In this document: piece by piece, positions 42,901 through 55,127 of the stretch
Layout: each line of letters opens with the position of its first letter
How positions within the stretch are numbered: the first letter of the stretch is position 1
Origin: Dipteris shenzhenensis
Lineage: Eukaryota > Polypodiophyta > Polypodiopsida > Gleicheniales
NCBI GenBank assembly: GCA_047967505.1
Contig: CM106541.1
Length of the DNA stretch: 64,000 nt
Strand: one strand, 5' to 3'
Made by a program: the position numbers and the translations under genes
Notes under the pieces: generated by a model
The model's input: the letters and a program-made list of their open reading frames with translations, nothing else
What the model was told of the DNA's origin: nothing
The model's database searches: none

Positions 42901-45900
42901 GACACAATTCCATATGATATCTACACAGCAGAGATGGTGATCACTACATAGAAGAATGCACATGTAGTGGTAATCTAGACAAACTAAACCTATAGATTGG
43001 CATTCTACTAATTTTATTGGCTGCACATGTGAGTTTAGGCTTCAGAGTGCCATTTTCTAGGCCTAATAAGAGATTGGCACCACTACATAGAAGAATGCAC
43101 ATGTGAGTTTAGGCTTCTCAATGCCATATATTAGGGCCTAATAAGAGATTGGCATCATTGCCATTCTCCACTTGTACAAATGTTTACCCTACTATTCTAG
43201 GGGCGGTATTCCATTGATCATAGGAGAGTGTTATCCGATTCCAATCCACATGTGAGTTTGATGATCTCAGAGATTGACACAGTTCCATATGATCTCTACA
43301 CAACAGAGACAGTGATCACTACATAGAAGAATGCACATGTGAGATTAGGATTCCTTGTGCACCACTACCATTCTCCACTGGTGGCATTCTATAATGGCAA
43401 AAGTGCCAATCCACATGTGAGTCTGAATATTGGTAGTGATATCATGTCTAACTTCACTCTGAGAGGGTTCCTTGTGTTATTTGCACATCATATAGGATTC
43501 CTTGTGCATGTTTTCAGGTCATGGTATGAGATTGGCACCACTGCCATTCTCCACTGGTGGCATTCCCCACAGAGATTGACACAAATCCATATGATCTCTA
43601 CACAGCGGAGACAGTGATCACTACATAGAAGAATGCACATGTGAGTTTAGGCTTCTCAATGCCATTTAGTAGGGCCTAATAAGAGATTGGCACCACTGCC
43701 ATTCTCCACTTGTACAAATGTTTACCCTACTATTCTAGGAGGGGTATTCCAGTGATCATAGGAGAGTGGTGTCCGATTCCAATCCAAATGTGAGTTTAGG
43801 ATTCCATATGATCTCTACACAGTGGAGACAGTGATCACTGCATAGAAGTTTGCATAGTAGGATAATGGCAAAAGTGCATGTTTTTAGGTCGTGGTATGAG
43901 ATTGGCACCATTGCCATTCTCCACTGGTGGCATTCTCCATAGATATTGACACAAATCCATATGATCTCTGCACATGTGAGTTTAGGCTTCTCAATGCAAT
44001 TTCTTAAAGCCTAATAAGAGATTGGCACCACTGCCATTTTCCACTTGTACAGATGTTTACCCTACTATTCTAGGAGGGGTATTCCAGTGATCATAGTAGA
44101 GTGGTGTCCTATTCCAATCCACATGTGAGTTTGATGATCTCAGTGTCATTATGTAGTTGCCAGCATGAGATTGGCATTACTGCCATTCTCCGCTAGTGGT
44201 AATCTAGACAAACTGAACCTATAGATTGACATTCCACTAATTTTATTGGCTACAGTAGGATAATGGCAAAAGTGCCAATGCACATGTGAGTTTAGGATTC
44301 CTTGTGCATGTTTTCAGGTCATGGTATGAGATTGGCACCACTTCCATTCTCTACAGAGATTGACACAATTCCATATGATCTCCACACAGCGGAGACAGTG
44401 ATCACTACATAGAAGAATGCACATTACCACTAGCGGGGAATGTCAGTAGGATAATGGCAAAAGTGCCAATGCACATGTGAGTTTAGGATTCCTTGTGCAT
44501 GTTTTCAGGTCATCACTACATAGAAGATTGCACATGTGAGTTTAGGCTTTCCCAATGCCATTTCTTAGGGCCTAATAAGAGATTGGCACCACTGCCATTC
44601 TCCACTTGTACAAATGTTTACCCTACTATCCTAGGAGGGGTATTCCAGTGATCATAGGAGAGTGGTGTCCAATTCCATTCTAAGTTTACCACAGTGCCAT
44701 TTTCTAGCAAATAATAACTCAAGCAAAATAATAGCACATGTGAGTTTAGGCTTCTCAATGCCATTTCTTAGGGCCTAATAAGAGATTGGCACCACTGCCA
44801 TTCTCCACTTGTACAGATGTTTACCCTAATATTCTAGGAGGGGTATTCCAGTGATCATAGTAGAGTGGTGTCCTATTCCATTCCACATGTGAGTTTGATA
44901 ATCTCAGTGTCATTATGTAGTTGCTAGCATGAGATTGGCATCACTGCCATTCTCCGCTAGTGGTAATCTAGACAAACTGAACCTATAGATTGACATTCCA
45001 CTAATTTTATTGGCTGCAGTAGGATAATGGCAAAAGTGCCAATGCACATGTGAGTTTAGGATTCCTTGTGCATGTTTTCAGGTCATGGTATGAGATTGGC
45101 ACCACTGCCATTCTCCACTGGTGGCATTCTCCACAGAGATTGACACAATTCCATATGATCTCTACAGAGCAGCGACAGTGATCACTACAAAGAAGAATGC
45201 ACATTACCACTAGCAGGGAATGTCAATAGGATAATGGCAAAAGTGCCAATGCATATGTGAGTTTAGGATTCCTTGTGCATGTTTTCAGGTCATCACTACA
45301 TAGAAGATTGCACATGTGAGTTTAGGCTTTCCCAATGCCATTTCTTATGGCCTAATAAGAGATTGGCACCACTGCCATTCTCCACTTGTACAAATGTTTA
45401 CCCTACTATCCTAGGAGGGGTATTCAAGTGATCATAGGAGAGTGGTGTCCGGTTCCATTCTAAGTTTACCACAGTGCCATTTTCTAAGTTTACCCTAATA
45501 TTCTAAGTTTAGGCTTCACAGTGCCATTTTCTAGGGCCTAATAAGAGATTGGCACCACTGCCATTCTCCGCATGTACAAATGTTTACCCTAATATTCTAG
45601 GAGGGGTATTCCAAGGATCATAGGATAATGGTGCCCGATTCTAATCCACATGTGAGTTTGAGGATCTCAGTGTCATTATGTAGTTGCCTGCATGAGATTG
45701 GCATCACTTCAATTCTCCACTGGTGGCAGGCTAGATAAACTAAACTTGTAGATTGACATTCCACAAATTTTATTGGCTGTAGTAGTATAATGGTAAAAGA
45801 GCCAATGCACATGTGAGTTTAGGATTCCTTGTGCCATTTTTAAGGTCTTGATATGAGATTGGCACCATTGCCATTCTCAACTAGTGGCATTCTCCACAGA

Positions 45901-46771
45901 GACTGACACAATTTCATATGATATCTACACAGCAGAGACAATGATCACTACATAGAAGAATGCACATGTGAGTTTGATGGTCTCAGTGTCATTATGTATT
46001 TGCCAGCATAAGATTGGCATCACTGTCATTCTCCAGTAGTGGTAATCTAGACAAACTAAACCTGTAGATTGACATTCCACTATATTTATTGCTGTAGTAG
46101 GATAATGGCAAAAGTTTCAATGCACATGTGAGTTTGATGATCTCATTGTCATTATATAGTTGCCAGCATGAGATTGGCATCACTGCCATTTTCCGCTAGT
46201 GGTAATCTAGACAAACTGAACCTATAGATTGACATTCCACAAATTTTATTGGCTGTAGTAGTATAATGGCAAAAGTGCCAATGCACATGTGAGTTTAGGA
46301 TTCCTTGTGCCATTTTTAAGGTCTTGATATGAGATTTGTACCACTGCCATTCTCAACTGGTGGTATTCTCCACAAAGATTGACACAATTCCATATGATAT
46401 CTACACAGCAGAGACAGTGATCACTACATAGAAGAATGCACATGTGAGTTTGATGGTCTCAGTGTCATTATGTATTTGCCAGCATGAGATTGGCATCACT
46501 GTCATTCTCCAGTAGTGGTAATCTAGACAAACTAAACCTGTAGATTGACATTCCACTATATTTATTGGCTATAGTAGGATAATGGCAAAAGTTTCAATGC
46601 ACATGTGAGTTTGATGATCTCATTGTCATTATATAGTTGCCAGCATGAGATTGGCATCACTGCCATTCTCTGCTAGTGGTAGTGCCAATGCACATGTGAG
46701 TTTAGGATTCCTTGTGCATGTTTTTAGGTCATGGTATGAGATTTGCACCACTGCCATTCTTCACTGGTGGC
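39931..46771. repeat. Modular repeat array, part 1
   Basis: Three recurring modules of roughly 150-200 bases alternate in irregular order. Module 1 runs from GAGTTTAGGATTCCTTGTGC through TTTTCAGGTCATGGTATGAG to CACTACATAGAAGAATGCAC. Module 2 starts GAGTTTAGGCTTCTCAATGC and contains TAGGGCCTAATAAGAGATTG and TTCTAGGAGGGGTATTCCAG. Module 3 starts GAGTTTGATGATCTCAGTGT and contains GGTAATCTAGACAAACTGAA and TTTTATTGGCTGCAGTAGGA. Each begins at the shared hinge GCACATGTGAGTTT, and nearly every one holds GAGATTGGCACCACTGCCAT then TCTCC, an imperfect palindrome. Short ORFs on either strand recur with the modules and encode no known domain. Confidence 0.92.
46764..46771. repeat. Target-site duplication, left copy (hAT-like element)
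   Basis: CTGGTGGC, repeated at 47222-47229. Confidence 0.75.
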
Positions 46772-47221
46772 CCCGGGGGATTCACAAGAGGAAACTTATG
46801 ATATCACGTGAGTGTACAATAGGGGGGTTTTTTTAAATGAGGCATAAGCTTATACATTAGGGGTGGGGGGCCTTTTATTTTTTCCCAATATTGAATTTAA
46901 GTTAGGGGGCCTGGGCCCATGCCATATTTAAGAGGGGGGGACATAGTATAGACTACCTTGGATAACTAGTCCAAACAAGTTTGGTTTTGTGTATGGTTTT
47001 AAATAGTCATAGGGAAAGTGATCTAAATTTTCTTATGTGATCTAAATGCTTGAGAAAGAACGTGGATTTTAGGAAAGGGGGGACATAATAGAATTTTGGT
47101 GGTATCTTATAAGCTTAAATAGGGGTGTTTTTTCATCCTCCATGGATCTTAAATAGGGGGTTTTCTTGAAGTTCATGCACGCAGGTGACGTCCCCCTTTC
47201 ATGAAGAGTGAATCCCCCGGG
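46772..47221. mobile_element. 450-base non-autonomous DNA transposon with terminal inverted repeats
   Basis: The ends are CCCGGGGGATTCAC and its exact complement (14 bases), and the element interrupts an array module; joining the flanks restores the module (…CACTGGTGGCATTCTCC). The 8-base duplication suggests the hAT group, although the termini do not start with the usual CAGGG. The interior is G-run-rich (several GGGGGG stretches) and non-coding. Confidence 0.8.
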
Positions 47222-47229
47222 CTGGTGGC
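47222..47229. repeat. Target-site duplication, right copy (hAT-like element)
   Basis: Exact repeat of 46764-46771. Equal flanks within the array could partly mimic a duplication, but this motif occurs once per module. Confidence 0.7.
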
Positions 47230-49310
47230 ATTCTCCACAGAGATTGACACAAATCCATATGATCTCTACATAGCGGAGACAGTGATCACTACATAGAAGA
47301 ATGCACATGTGAGTTTAGGCTTCTCAATGCCATTTATTAGGGCCTAATAAGAGATTGGCAGCACTACCATTCTCCATTTGTATAGATATTTACCCTACTA
47401 TTCTAGGAGGGGTATTCCAGTGATCATAGGAGAGTGGTGTCCTATTCCATTCTACATGTGAGTTTGATGATCTCAGAGATTGACACAATCTCCTTTATAT
47501 GTTTTCAGGTCATGGTATGAGATTGGCACCACTGCCATTCTCCACTGGTGGCATTCTCCACAGAGATTGACACAATTCCATATGATCTCTGCACATGTGA
47601 GTTTAGGCTTCTCAATGCCATTTCTTAGGGCCTAATAGGAGATTGGCACCACTGCCATTCTCCACTTGTACAAATGTTTACCCTACTAATCTAGGGGGTA
47701 TTCCAGTGATCATAGGAGAGTGCTGTCCTATTCCATTCCACAAGTGAGTTTGATGATCTCAGTGTCATTATGTAGTTGCAAGCATGAGATTGGCACCACT
47801 GCCATTCTCCGCTACAGGTAATCTAGACAAACTGAACCTAGAGATTGACATTCCACTAATTTTATTGGATGCAATAGGATAATGGCAAAAGTGCCAATGC
47901 ACATGTGAGTTTAGGATTCCTTGTGCATGTTTTCAGTTCATGGTATGAGATTGGCACCACTACCATTCTCCACAGAGATTAACACAATCCCATATGATCT
48001 ACAGAGCGGAGACAGTGATCACTACATAGAAGAAAGCACATGTGAGTTTATGATTCTCAATGCCATTTCTTAGGGCAAGCATGAGATTGGCATCACTGCC
48101 ATTCTCCACTAGTGGTAATCTAGACAAACTGAACCTATAGATTGACATTCCACTAATTTTATTGGCTGCAGTAGGATAATGGCAAAAGTGCCAATGCACA
48201 TGTGAGTTTAGGATTCCTTGTGCATGTTTTCAGGTCATGGTATGAGATTGGCACCACTGCCATTCTCCACTGGTGGCATTCTCCGTATTATCTCTACACA
48301 GGGGAGACAGTGATCACTACATAGAAGAATGCACGTTACCACTAGCGGAGAATGGTAGTAGGATAATGGCAAAAGTGCCAATGCACATGTGAGTTAAGGA
48401 TTCCTTGTGCATGTTTTCAGGTCATGGTATGAGATTTGCACCACTGCCATTCTCCATAGAGATTGACACAATTCCATATGATATCTACACAGTAGAGACG
48501 GTGATTACTACATAGAAGAATGCACATGTAGTGGTAATCTAGACAAACTAAACCTATAGATTGACATTCCACTACTTTTATTGGCTGCACATGTGAGTTT
48601 AGGCTTCACAGTGCCATTTTCTAGGCCTAATAAGAGATTGGCACCACTACATAGAAGAATGCACATGTGAGTTTAGGCTTCTCAATGCCATTTATTAGGG
48701 CCTAATAAGAGATTGGCACCACTGCCATTCTCCACTTGTACAAATGTTTACCCTACTATTCTAGGGGGGGTATTCCATTGATCATAGGAGAGTGTTGTCA
48801 GCATGAGATTGGCATCACTGCCATTCTCCACTAGTGGTAATCTAGACAACTACACCTATAGATTAACATTCCATAAATTTTATTGGCTGTAGTAGTATAA
48901 TGGCAAAAGTGCCAATGCACATGTGAGTTTAGGATTCCTTATGCCATTTTTAAGGTCTTGATATGAGGTTCGCACCACTGCCATTCTCAACTGGTGGCAT
49001 TATATAGTTACCAGCATGAGATTGGCATCACTGCCATTCTCCGCTAGTGGTAGTGCCAATGCACTGTGAGTTTAGGATTCCTTGTGCATGTTTTCAGGTC
49101 ATGGTATGAGATTGGCACCACTGCCATTCTCCATTGGTGGCATTCTTCAGAGAGATTGACACAATTCCATATGATCTCTACACAGCGGAGACAGTGATCA
49201 CTACATAGAAGAATGCACATGTGAGTTTGATGATCTCAGTGTCATTATGTAGTTGCCAGCATGAGATTGGCATCACTGCCATTGTCCACTAGTGCCACTC
49301 TCAAGGACTT
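47230..49310. repeat. Modular repeat array, part 2
   Basis: It continues the same three module types. Long stretches (for example 47380-48480) repeat the module order seen at about 41810-42910 with only scattered differences, so multi-module blocks have been duplicated as well as single modules. Confidence 0.9.
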
Positions 49311-49339
49311 CTTATGAGGTCTTTCAATTTATCTCAAGG

Positions 49340-50165
49340 GATATTGGCACTAGTGGCACTCTCAAGGACTTCTTATGAGGTCTTGGAGAGTGGCACTAGT
49401 GCTATTCTCCATTTAAAATTAGAATTTCAATCTCTAAATTTGCCATTCAATCATGAAAATAAAATTTGAGATTGAAGTTTAACTTGAAATCAAAATTTGA
49501 AAACTAGAATTTCAAACAGAATAATTTCAATTTGAAATACAAATTGAAATTTAAAATATCAATATAAAATTGAATTTGAATTTAAATTTGTAGAGAATGG
49601 CATATTGGCACTAGTGCCACTCTCAAGGACTTCTTATGAGGTCTTGGAGAATGGCACTGGTGCCATTCTCCATTTAAAATTAGAATTTCAATCTCTAAAT
49701 TTGCCATTCAATCATGAAAATCAAATTTGAGATTGAAGTTTAACTTGAAATCAAAATTTGAAAACTAGAATTTCGGTTTTGAAATGCAATTTCAAATAGA
49801 ATAATTTCAATTTGAAATACAAATTGAAATTAAAAATATCAATATGAATTTGAATTTGAATTTAAATTTGTAGAGAATGGCATATTGGCACTAGTGCCAC
49901 TCTCAAGGACTTCTTATGAGGTCTTGGAGAATGGCACTAGTGCCATTCTCCATTTAAAATTAGAATTTCAATCTCTAAATTTGCCATTCAATCATGAAAA
50001 TCAAATTTGAGATTGAAGTTTAACTTGAAATCAAAATTTGAAAACTAGAATTTCGGTTTTGAAATACAATTTCAAACAGAATAATTTCAATTTGAAATAC
50101 AAATTGAAATTAAAAATATCAATATGAATTTGAATTTGAATTTAAATTTGGAGAGAATGGCATAA
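49340..50165. repeat. Three tandem units of 261-280 bases
   Basis: Units start at 49340, 49601 and 49881 (lengths 261, 280 and about 280). Each begins ATATTGGCACTAGTGCCACT, then CTCAAGGACTTCTTATGAGG, then an AATGGCACTAGTGCCATT-type palindrome, then AT-rich sequence full of AATTTGAAATT motifs. Only the palindrome is shared with the modules on either side. Confidence 0.92.
49927..49950. repeat. Perfect 24-base palindrome in the third 280-base unit
   Basis: Identical to the intronic palindrome at 36473-36496. The second unit has a GG variant at the centre (CACTGGTG) and the first an internal mismatch. Confidence 0.88.
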
Positions 50166-50931
50166 GTGCCCCTCTATATATCCAAAATTCAAAAGGGAAC
50201 AATGGCGGGAAGAGCTATATTTCAAAATTTGAATTATTTAGTAGTTTCAAACTATCACTTTTAACGTTCAATCTACATTTCAGACAAATCAAGATCTTTT
50301 CTCTCATTTCAATTGAAGGACTTGAAAGAATTGGCTGAACGAGAGAACGAGAGTGAGAACGAGAACGAGAACGAGAACAAGAACGAGAGTGAGTAACAAG
50401 CATTTTTTCTATCATCGTCTCTTTGCTAAACTGTTCCAGAATCTCACTCTCAGGACATACAATAGCTTATGTTGAAGAAACTTTCGTAGCTACTGTACAA
50501 TGCATAAGGAATACCATGGTTGAAAAAACTTTCGTAGCTATGCAAACTTATTGGTAATCCCACTCTCAGGATGTACAATAGCTTGATAAACGTTCAAGTA
50601 AACACGGGGAAATCGAAGGAAGCCATATGCTCTCTTACAAGCATGACCGAAAATGAGATTTCCCCACATTTACAGCACTTTAATCAATGCCCTTTGTAAG
50701 CAGGGGGAAGTAGGCATGGCGAGAGACCTTTTGGAGGACATGCCTCAACAGGATTGTCTACCTTATACCATTCAGTGATAGATGGTTTGCTGAAGGTAAA
50801 TAGCGACGAAGAATCTCTCGATGTTCTAAGGAAATAGCGCAAGATGAAGAGCTCGGGTGGGAGAGTACCTTGAAGTGCTCAAGCATAACGGTTGAAGAGC
50901 TCAAGCGTTGAACTCGATCTCTAAAAGCACG
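50166..50931. other. Unique sequence between repeat blocks
   Basis: It includes a GAGAAC/GAACGA microsatellite at about 50338-50396, whose complement gives a spurious Ser/Arg-rich open frame, and loosely repeated stretches with AACTTTCGTAGCTA and CACTCTCAGGA between 50430 and 50600. No gene recognised. Confidence 0.5.
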
Positions 50932-51009
50932 GACCGATCATTCCAATTGATGATATGAGGGTGCAGCTCATCGACCGATCATTCCAATTGATGATATGAG
51001 GGCGCAGCT
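50932..51009. repeat. Two tandem 39-base units
   Basis: GACCGATCATTCCAATTGAT followed by GATATGAGGG(T/C)GCAGCT, repeated once with a single change. Confidence 0.85.
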
Positions 51010-52859
51010 TTCTGTGGGAAGTTGGCGCAAGAGAAGTAGCAAGCTTAGGCGTGTCGTTGTCATGAAAGCGGCTCACGAAAGTGCAAATCCCCATGAGAGA
51101 AGGTCGATCAACATAGGGCAACGAGCACAATCATGATAGAGAAGGTATTAGGGTATTTCGATCTTTTACCTTTCTAACCTTTTGCTTTTCATTAAAAAAC
51201 AGATTCAACAATTTTTTACTTCAAGGTTTTGCTTTTCGTTAAAATTGCCTAGCCTATAATTTGCCATTATTGCGATCCCTTTGCTGTTACTTTTATTCAA
51301 GTTTTATAACTCTTTAAAAATTGTGAGAATGCCTTAGTTTGTGATTTCTTTCAAGTTTTGGAAGTATCTATCAAGATCCTTTCACACTACATAGTCTTTC
51401 TTTGTATAGCTCAAGTTGTTGGAGGTCCTATTACTTGAGAGCTCTTTGTTATAGTTTTTCATAGCTCCTTGCTTTTTTATTATCTTGGAAGCACCTTCAT
51501 AGAGAGTTCTAATTGAGAGACACACTCTCTGAATAGCAAGGCTTTCACCATAGGGACGAAGCTTGAGCAACTAAAAATTGAACCTACACTAAAGTGCCTT
51601 AAGATGTTTTCCAAGTAAATACTTGCAAGACTTTCTTTGGCAATTTCCCATTCCTTGCATCTGCATTCTAAGCAGCACATGCTTCAACATGTAATCCTTT
51701 GATAAGTCTTGACACATTTCTAGGGAAGCACTTTTTTCCAATCAGAGCTTGGAAGCACTTATTTTTGTGTGCAAGATTGTACATGCTATCTTTTATCACC
51801 TGCAAGCTCGTTGAGTTGCAAGCACACCTTAAAGCTACATCGATTATCGAGACACTTGTCACCATCGAAGTATATGTTGCTTCCATGTTCTCTAGCAATT
51901 GCCTTTTTTGAATAATGTAGTAATGAGTATCATAGAACCAAATCACACTACTTGTACAACAAACACGTGATCTTAACTTGAAAAGATGAGTGTCTTAAAG
52001 CCAAATCACACTCCTTATTTTGTGAACCACCATGTGGTCATAACTTGGAAAACATGAGTATTATAAAGCCAAATCACACACCTGATCTTAGACATCATAA
52101 TGATCCCATATTTATTCTCTATTATGACACTAAAGCAGATACGCTAAACCTTAAGATCAAACAAGCACACACTCAAAAGAAGTACAAAGCCATTAGTGGC
52201 TACAAAGAATTTCCCAACAAAGCTTTCATTGATGTTAACATCATTGATAAATGAAGGCAATTCCTATTTTGTGATAGACGATCTGTTTCAAAGTTTTTAG
52301 TATATGCTTTTCAAGTTGCTTTTTAGTATAAACACCAATCAGCCAACTAATGGAGGAATTGGGACATATCTAACATTTATTTTATTTCTTTCATTTAACA
52401 TATCTAACATATGCATTTCTTTTATTTCTATTTTACATTGTCCACACTCATTTTCTTCCTTTTTTACATTGTCCTCACGCCTTTTATTTAACCTATTCTC
52501 ATCTTCCTTTAAAAAAATCCATAGCTTGTGATCTAATGATGAGCATGATTACAATTTTTTTAACATGGAGAAAAATCACATTCTCGTCAACTAATTCAAT
52601 CTATACCTTAAAATTTTACATTACTTGGACCTTGATCAAGAAAAACATACTCTAACATAAAAATTTGTAACTTAACCAACCTAGCATAACCAAACTAACG
52701 TGGATAAACTCACATAACGAGCTAGATTTCATAAAGTAATATCGATCAACTTTACCACATATATGAATAAATGGAAGTAAAATAATGTATGGTTTCAAAT
52801 GAATACCACGTTCACACACACACACACACACACAAAAGTCTATGGTCTCAAGTTCTGGC
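51010..52859. other. AT-rich intergenic DNA, no recognised gene
   Basis: Minus-strand open frames at 51382-51946 overlap but do not join into a recognised protein. A (CA)n microsatellite lies at 52812-52834. Confidence 0.45.
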
Positions 52860-53895
52860 ATTGCAATGGGAGAATGGCACTATTGCCATCCTCCAATCTC
52901 CCCATTTTGCAAAGCTAAAAATTTCTAAATTTGCTCCACTTCCATTCTCCCATTGCAATGTCCCAATTCAAAACGTTGGCTAATTTGCAAAGGGGGAATG
53001 GCACTAGTGCCATTCTCCCATTGTGATTTTCCGAATCAAATCTTGGCTGTGCAAAGGGGAAGTGGCACTAGTGCCAATCTCCCAGATTCAAAGTTTTGGC
53101 TTCACAGAGTCAAAATGGCACATGTGAGTTTGATGATCTCAGTGTCATTATGTAGGTGCCAGCATGAGATTGGCATCACTTCCATTCTCCGCTAGTGGTA
53201 ATCTAGGCAAACTAAACATCTAGATTGACATTCCACTAATTTTATTGGCTACAGTAGGATAATGGCAAAAGTGCAAATGCACATGTGAGTTTAGGATTCC
53301 TTGTGCATGTTTTCAGGTCATGATATGAGATTGGCACCAATACCATTCTCCACAGAGATTGACACAAATCCATAATATGAACTCTACAGAGTGGAGACTG
53401 TGATCATAGGAGAGTGGTGTCCAATTCCATTCCACATGTGACTTTGATGATCTCAGTGTCATTATGTAGTTGCCAGCATGAGATTGGCATCACTGCCATT
53501 CTCTGCTAGTGGTAATCTAGACAAACTAAACCTATAGATTGACATTCCACTAATTCCAATGGGAGAATGGCACCGGTGCCATTCTACTTTTGTGAAGCCA
53601 AAATTTTGAATCAGGACATTCCATTGGGAGAATGGCATCACTGCCATTCTCCGCTAGTGGTAATCTAGACAAACTGAACCTATATTCCATAAATTTTATT
53701 GGCTACAGTAGGATAGTGGCAAAAGTGCCAATGCACATGTGAGTTTAGATTGGCATCACTGCCATTCTCCACTAGTGGTAATCTAGAAAAACTGAACCTA
53801 GAGATTGACATAACACTAATTTTATTGGCTACAGTAGGATAATGGCAAAAGTGCCAATGCACATGTGAGTTTAGAATTCCTTGTGCATGTTTTAT
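52860..53895. repeat. Mixed palindrome units and array modules
   Basis: It starts with roughly 65-base units carrying AATGGCACTAGTGCCATT-type cores (centres near 52880, 53006, 53069), passes into modules 3 and 1 from about 53110, and has further cores at 53564-53583 (CACCGGTG centre). Units of both types are therefore interleaved. Confidence 0.85.
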
Positions 53896-54010
53896 ATGTA
53901 TAGAAAAGGGGTACATTTTATATGTGAAAATTTTACATATAAGGGATTTTAAAAATAGTCCTTGAACGCACGTGATATAGAGGGTTTATACATAGTGACC
54001 CCCCCCGAGG
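53896..54010. other. Foreign segment interrupting a module
   Basis: A module breaks after GTGCATGTTT and resumes at GAGATTGGCACC. The intervening roughly 115 bases have TATATG repeats and end in a C run (GTGACCCCCCCCGAGG). This may be a small or truncated transposon; no clear terminal repeats or target duplication were found. Confidence 0.45.
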
Positions 54011-55100
54011 AGATTGGCACCACTGCCATTCTCCACAGAGATTGACACAATTCCATATGATCTCTACACAGCGGAGACAATGATCACTACATAGAAGAAT
54101 GCACATGTGAGTTTATGATTCTCAATGCCATTTCTTAGGGAAAGCATGAGATTGGCATCACTGCCATTCTCCGCTAGTGGTAATCTAGACAAACTGAACC
54201 TATAGATTGACATTCCACTAATTTTATTGGCTGCAGTTGGATAATGGCAAAAGTGCCAATCCAAATGTGAGTTTAGGATTCCATATGATCTCTACACAGT
54301 GGAGACAGTGATCAATGCATAGAAGAATGCACAGTAGGATAATGGCAAAAGTGCATGTTTTCAGATCATGGTATGAGATTGGCACCACTGCCATTCTCCA
54401 CTGGTGGCATTCTCCACAGATATTGACACAAATCCATATGATCTCTACACATGTGAGTTTAGGCTTCTCAATGCCATTTCTTAGGGCCTAATAAGAGATT
54501 GGCGCCAGTGCCATTCTCCACTTATACAAATGTTTACCCTACTATTCTAGGAGGGGTATTCCAGTGATCATAAGAGAGTAGTGTCCTATTCCATTCCACA
54601 TGTGAGTTTGATGATCTCAGTGTCATTATGTAGGTGCCAGCATGAGATTAGCATCACTGCCATTCTCCGCTAGTGGTAATCTAGGCAAACTCAACCTGTA
54701 GATTGACATTCGACTGATTTTATTGGCTACAGTAGGATAATGGCAAAAGTGCAAATGCACATGTGAGTTTAGGATTCCTTGTGCATGTTTTCAGGTCATG
54801 GTATGAGATTCGCACCACTGCCATTCTCCACAGAGATTGACACAAATCCATATGAACTCTATAGAGCAGAGACTATGATCATAGGAGAGTGGTGTCCGAT
54901 TCCATTCCACATGTGAGTTGGATGATCTCAGTGTCATTATGTAGTTGCCAACATGAGATTGGCATCACTGTCGTTCTCCGCTAGTGGTAATCTAGACAAA
55001 CTAAACCTATAGATTGACATTCCACTAATTCCAATGGGAGAATGGCACTGGTGCCATTCTACCTTTGTGAAGCCAAAATTTTGAATCAAGACATTCCATT
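54011..55100. repeat. Modular repeat array, part 3
   Basis: Modules 1, 2 and 3 as before, in the order 1-3-1-2-3-1-3, ending at a 65-base-type unit with the palindrome at about 55035-55060. Confidence 0.85.
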
Positions 55101-55101
55101 G

Positions 55102-55127
55102 GGAGAATGGCACTAGTGCCATTCTCC
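55102..55127. repeat. Perfect 26-base palindrome, longest seen
   Basis: The core GAATGGCACTAGTGCCATTC extends by GGA and TCC on either side. Confidence 0.9.

Noticed and set aside
41136-48199. Recurrent short minus-strand ORFs (for example with KISGMSIYRFSLSRLPL) as a gene family
   Set aside because: They recur only because the array modules recur, vary in frame, and show no known domain.
39931-49310. CRISPR-like array
   Set aside because: The repeats are long, the intervening DNA is itself repeated, and the sequence is from a plant nuclear genome.
50215-50415. Minus-strand SR-type protein (SRSRSRSHSRS)
   Set aside because: Caused by the GAACGA microsatellite; no further coding signal around it.
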